From the NCBI RefSeq assembly GCF_000230735.2, contig NC_019967.1:223801-287800 (forward strand): DNA of 64,000 nt, written 5' to 3'. Both the position numbers and the translations under genes were made by a program. How positions within the stretch are numbered: position 1 is the first letter of the stretch; each line of letters begins with the position of its first letter. Shown piece by piece: positions 61,693 to 64,000 of the stretch. Source of the stretch: Natrinema pellirubrum DSM 15624 (lineage in GTDB: Archaea; Halobacteriota; Halobacteria; Halobacteriales; Natrialbaceae). Below the pieces are notes generated by a model, which had not been told where the DNA came from, made no database searches, and was given only the letters and a program-made list of their open reading frames with translations.

Positions 61693-62823
61693 TGCTCTGT
61701 TGCAGCGTCGAATAGCACCAGTTTCAGCCTTGTTCTCGGCTGATTTCCGTGAGGCTTGTGGGGAATTGGACGCCGTCTTGCGATATGAGGTCGAAACGGC
61801 CGATCATACGGCAGTGTAAGAATCTTGCCAAACAGCACGTGGATAACCCTGACGAACCCGCTGCGCCGGACGGCGCCAGCGGGTTCGCCGAGTGGACTCA
61901 GATCGCGTTTATCCTCTTGCATGCGGAACTCGACAAAGATTTCCGAGAGACTGAAGCATGGTTCAATGACTCCAGAGCCATCCGTGAAGAGCTTAACATC
62001 GACAAATCGCCGGATCACACCACGCTCTGTCGATGGGAGCAACAGGTCGACATGCGTGAACTCCGCAGCCTGCTCCGCCGCAGTGCGGAGCAGGCTGGCT
62101 GGTCGGGAACAGCAGCAATCGACGCCAGTGGCTTCCAGCGAGATCAAACCAGCTATCATTACCGGAATCGTGCTGGCTTCTCGTTTCACAAGCTGAAGAC
62201 AACGATTTTGGTCGATACAGAGTCACTGGCGATCAAAGACGTTCATTTCACGACGAAGCGCAAGTGGGACGGACACATCGGCTTGCAGGTCTATCGGCGC
62301 AACGCCGAAGACCTGCAAGAGTTCCTTGCAGATGCGAACTATTCGTGGTCAGATCTCAGAGAGGAGTGTCGCGCTGGCGCGACACGACCGCTAATCAAAC
62401 ACAGGGAGCACAATGCGCTGAAGAAAGCGCATAACGCTCGGATGGACGAAGATCTGTACCATCAGCGGACACTGAGTGAGACTGCGTTCTCACTGCTGAA
62501 GGATGACGGTGAGAAGTTACGCTCTCGGAGCTGGCACGGCCAGTTCCGAGAGCTCACGCGCAAGTGTATCGTGCATAACCTATCGCAGGCGGCGAGTTAG
62601 GGCTCGCCGCCTGCTCTCTTTCTCTGGACGTATCCGCCAGAGACATCGCCGTCATCCACGTACGGGTTCTCACAAAGTGACCTAATTCTGATGGTTGCAG
62701 AATCAACGAACTGTACTCCTCCCACATCATCCAGATCTCAAAACCATTAGTACAGGAGTTCTAACGCCATCTGCCTGAATATCAAAATTTCAATACTGCC
62801 GCCGTCTTGCGTTCAACAGAGCA
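61693..62823 (+). mobile_element. IS5-family ISH1-type insertion sequence, copy 2 (1131 bp)
   Basis: Same ends and length as copy 1. The 8-bp target duplication AGGCGACT is at 61685-61692 and 62824-62831. It is inserted in the transposase gene described above. Same orientation as copy 1, 57,854 bp away. Confidence 0.93.
61785..62600 (+). CDS. ISH1-type transposase, copy 2
   Basis: Identical in translation to the enzyme at 3931-4746, with the same DDE motifs and start choice. Intact target duplications around both copies mean that both entered by simple transposition. Confidence 0.92.
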   Translation: MRSKRPIIRQCKNLAKQHVDNPDEPAAPDGASGFAEWTQIAFILLHAELDKDFRETEAWFNDSRAIREELNIDKSPDHTTLCRWEQQVDMRELRSLLRRSAEQAGWSGTAAIDASGFQRDQTSYHYRNRAGFSFHKLKTTILVDTESLAIKDVHFTTKRKWDGHIGLQVYRRNAEDLQEFLADANYSWSDLREECRAGATRPLIKHREHNALKKAHNARMDEDLYHQRTLSETAFSLLKDDGEKLRSRSWHGQFRELTRKCIVHNLSQAAS

Positions 62824-62917
62824 AGGCGACTTCATCGTGGGTTCGAAGGAACTGACGAACGGTGGCCTTATGCGAAGCGGTGGTGTTCTTACTGGTGTCG
62901 GATCTTTGTGTGTACAT

Positions 62918-63165
62918 ACCATCGATCCGACTTCTAATCTAGTTAAAGTGACTATTCTAGCTCGTAGTGATATCGCTTGGACATACCTGAGCTAATTTCG
63001 AACTCGTGCAACGGGCTATACGACACGGCGTGAGGCAGGTACGGGTGGACTGCATCAAAACCATGGTAGTAACACGGCCTCGCGGCAGGCCAGCGGTAGT
63101 GTGACACAGCACGTTCTCGCCAGTGCGACCGGTTCAACCCGAATACTACCAAATACTACTGAAAA
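62918..63165. other. Right part of the mobile insert
   Basis: Beyond the 5' end of the split transposase there is no recognised gene. The end of the element is not resolved; AATACTACCAAATACTACTG at 63143-63162 is a near-repeat of ATACTAC. The junction with the split winged-helix gene is at about 63166-63174. Confidence 0.35.
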
Positions 63166-63324
63166 TTAGAACGGTAACTGCTTCGGATGGGATAGGATAT
63201 TCTGAATCAAAACGAAGCGGGTCTCCTGGGTGACGGTGTTGAGACGCTGGCGCTGAGTTTCAACGGTACTGTCTATCCCGGAGAGCGTCCGTGGCGTATC
63301 CGAGTTCGAGGGATCAGATGGCAT
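63166..63324 (-). pseudogene. Winged-helix gene, N-terminal piece
   Basis: 52 codons from the ATG at 63322-63324: IDSTVETQRQRLNTVTQETR then FVLIQNILSHPKQLP and F before a TAA. This is the start of the same HTH family whose C-terminal part is at 57750-58052. A 7-bp sequence GTAACTG occurs at both junctions (58054-58060 and 63174-63180). Confidence 0.7.
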
Positions 63325-63438
63325 AGTAGGCGTTCATAATCATAGGCCGACCGTCGATTCACCCCAAGCTATGGCCGCTTGAACATTAACTACTTTGGCG
63401 AGCACCAAATTGGTATAGACCGAGCCGAAGAGAGACGA

Positions 63439-63777
63439 TCATTCCGTGACCGCTCCTTTGTACTCCCAGTCGAGACTATCCCCTTGTCGGCGGACGATGT
63501 ACTTGTAGGGGCCATGGAGCTCGCCAGATTGGCACTTGCAGTTGTCTTTGCCACAGCTGACTTTCTTGATCACCACAGTCCCCCCGCTCGATTCTTCGAC
63601 GGCTTCGATCGTCTCGCCTTCGCCGGCGTCGATATCTTCGGCAGCGACGTCCTGGCGGTACTCGAGGAGATCGTCGATCCAGTCCCGGAGGGTGCGTAAG
63701 TCTGCGTCGTCTTGCTTCGGGACGCCCTCAGCGAGATACTGCGGGAGCGAATCGGGAGCCGGTGGTCGAGGGGTCAT
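63439..63777 (-). CDS. DUF6788 protein with cysteine motif
   Basis: About 112 aa from the ATG at 63777 (MTPRPPAPDSLPQYLAEGVP); an upstream ATG at 63795 would overlap the palindrome. DLRTLRDWIDDLLEYRQDVA, then GGTVVIKKVSCGKDNCKCQS and GELHGPYKYIVRRQGDSL, the typical DUF6788 C-terminus, with a C-x4-C-x-C possible metal site. Function unknown. A split palindrome precedes it, as for the relative at 10990-11313. Confidence 0.75.
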   Translation of the reverse strand: MTPRPPAPDSLPQYLAEGVPKQDDADLRTLRDWIDDLLEYRQDVAAEDIDAGEGETIEAVEESSGGTVVIKKVSCGKDNCKCQSGELHGPYKYIVRRQGDSLDWEYKGAVTE

Positions 63778-63780
63778 TGT

Positions 63781-63824
63781 CTTACCAAACAACACGGACT
63801 ACTAGAGAATAAATGTTTGGTAAG
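63781..63824. promoter_or_regulatory. Split palindrome upstream of the second DUF6788 gene
   Basis: CTTACCAAACA (63781-63791) and TGTTTGGTAAG (63814-63824), perfect 11-bp arms with a 22-bp spacer that begins ACACGG, as does the spacer region of the copy at 11328-11368. Beyond it, 63825-64000 holds no clear gene. Confidence 0.7.
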
Positions 63825-64000
63825 ATTTGAGAGCAACCCTCCAGCATTTCCGGAGCAATCACTATCGAGAGTCGCTGAATCGGCTGATTATCGAGAATTC
63901 AGTAGCTCGGGAGGTTTGGTATCCACCCTTCCGCCAGTTCCGGATCTTTACGTTTCCATGATACTAGAGACACCAGATTAGATTCATAAAATAGTGGGGT

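Larger units (their letters stand above)
60186..62917 (-). pseudogene. DDE transposase split by the second ISH1-type element
   Basis: The 3' part (60186-61692) joins its 5' part (62832-62917) once the ISH1 copy and one 8-bp duplication are removed: MYTQRSDTSKNTTASHKATV RQFLRTHDE then VASKDELRAGTDVPAWYIDQ. Catalytic region: EFVVIDGTHIAAWANTREE (Asp), QAALADAGFDSQGNREFTQE (Asp) and HLRAGVERVFSRLKSFTGLD (Glu). About 530 residues in all. A family name is uncertain (IS4/IS5/IS1182-like). The apparent extension of the frame through the ISH1 element is antisense coincidence. Confidence 0.85.

Noticed and set aside
61693..62189. Apparent 5' extension of the transposase frame at 60186-61692, making a 667-aa protein
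   Set aside because: The added 166 residues are the antisense of the ISH1-type transposase gene; the same frame appears antisense to copy 1 at 3839-4335. The true 5' end lies beyond the ISH1 insertion at 62832-62917.
58054..63180. GTAACTG at both junctions as a proven target duplication of one element
   Set aside because: Joining at these 7 bases leaves the two halves of the winged-helix gene out of frame, so it may be chance or part of a more complex event.
1..64000. tRNA, rRNA or CRISPR arrays
   Set aside because: No clover-leaf-like sequence, rRNA-like block or regular repeat-spacer array was recognised by eye; a tRNA scan would settle this.

Overview
This 64 kb window is haloarchaeal and looks like part of a secondary replicon (megaplasmid or plasmid-like region). 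The evidence is a very acidic predicted proteome, high-GC coding DNA, leaderless promoters with a TATA box about 25-30 bases before the start codon, several ISH-type insertion sequences (ISH1-, ISH3- and ISH8-like), many IS200/IS605 tnpB elements, and an Orc1/Cdc6 initiator with a ParA system beside a repeat-bearing origin. No rRNA, tRNA or CRISPR array was seen. No species is assigned.

Layout: 1-0.5 kb, tail of a frameshifted IS1595-type transposase. 0.5-6.8 kb, replication and partition module: a ParA ATPase with a repeat-containing partner protein, Orc1/Cdc6, and an origin with four copies of a 20-bp repeat, now split by an ISH1-type and an ISH3-type element. 6.8-16.5 kb, accessory genes: CcbP-like protein, an XPB helicase with Bax1 nuclease, a headless Orc1 fragment, a DUF6788 gene, an HTH plus nucleotidyltransferase pair, SWIM zinc-finger proteins (one broken) and a TumE/TumA toxin-antitoxin pair. 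16.5-19.2 kb, a tnpB element with an IS630 element nested in its end hairpin. 19.2-22.5 kb, a MacB/Lol-type ABC exporter operon. 22.7-31.9 kb, membrane genes: DUF457, a DUF4350-MoxR-DUF4129 cluster whose last gene is cut by an IS200/IS605 element and a short non-autonomous relative, and a DUF1616 protein with six 30-bp repeats rich in N-glycosylation sequons.

32-45.8 kb is a decaying surface-glycan locus. It holds a GT2 glycosyltransferase split by ISH8, sugar-nucleotide epimerases, a nucleotidyltransferase, Nudix enzymes, a C-terminal piece of UDP-sugar dehydrogenase, RfbB, and the first 48 codons of RfbD cut off by an IS1595 element. 46-51 kb holds tnpB elements and regulator or toxin-antitoxin genes, one PIN toxin with a frameshift. 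51-57.7 kb is a quieter block of regulators and haloarchaeal hypothetical genes. 57.7-63.3 kb is a nest of mobile elements (DUF2080-tnpB; a DDE transposase split by the second ISH1-type copy) that has apparently divided one winged-helix gene into two pieces. The window ends with a second DUF6788 gene.

The strongest observations are three. The palindrome CAGTAnTACTG occurs both upstream of parA and inside its partner gene. A split palindrome recurs at both DUF6788 genes and at a third site beside a possible remnant. Insertion sequences have dismantled the origin and the glycan locus in ways that can be reconstructed from target duplications. Everything here is read by eye from sequence; family names rest on motif recognition, not on searches.
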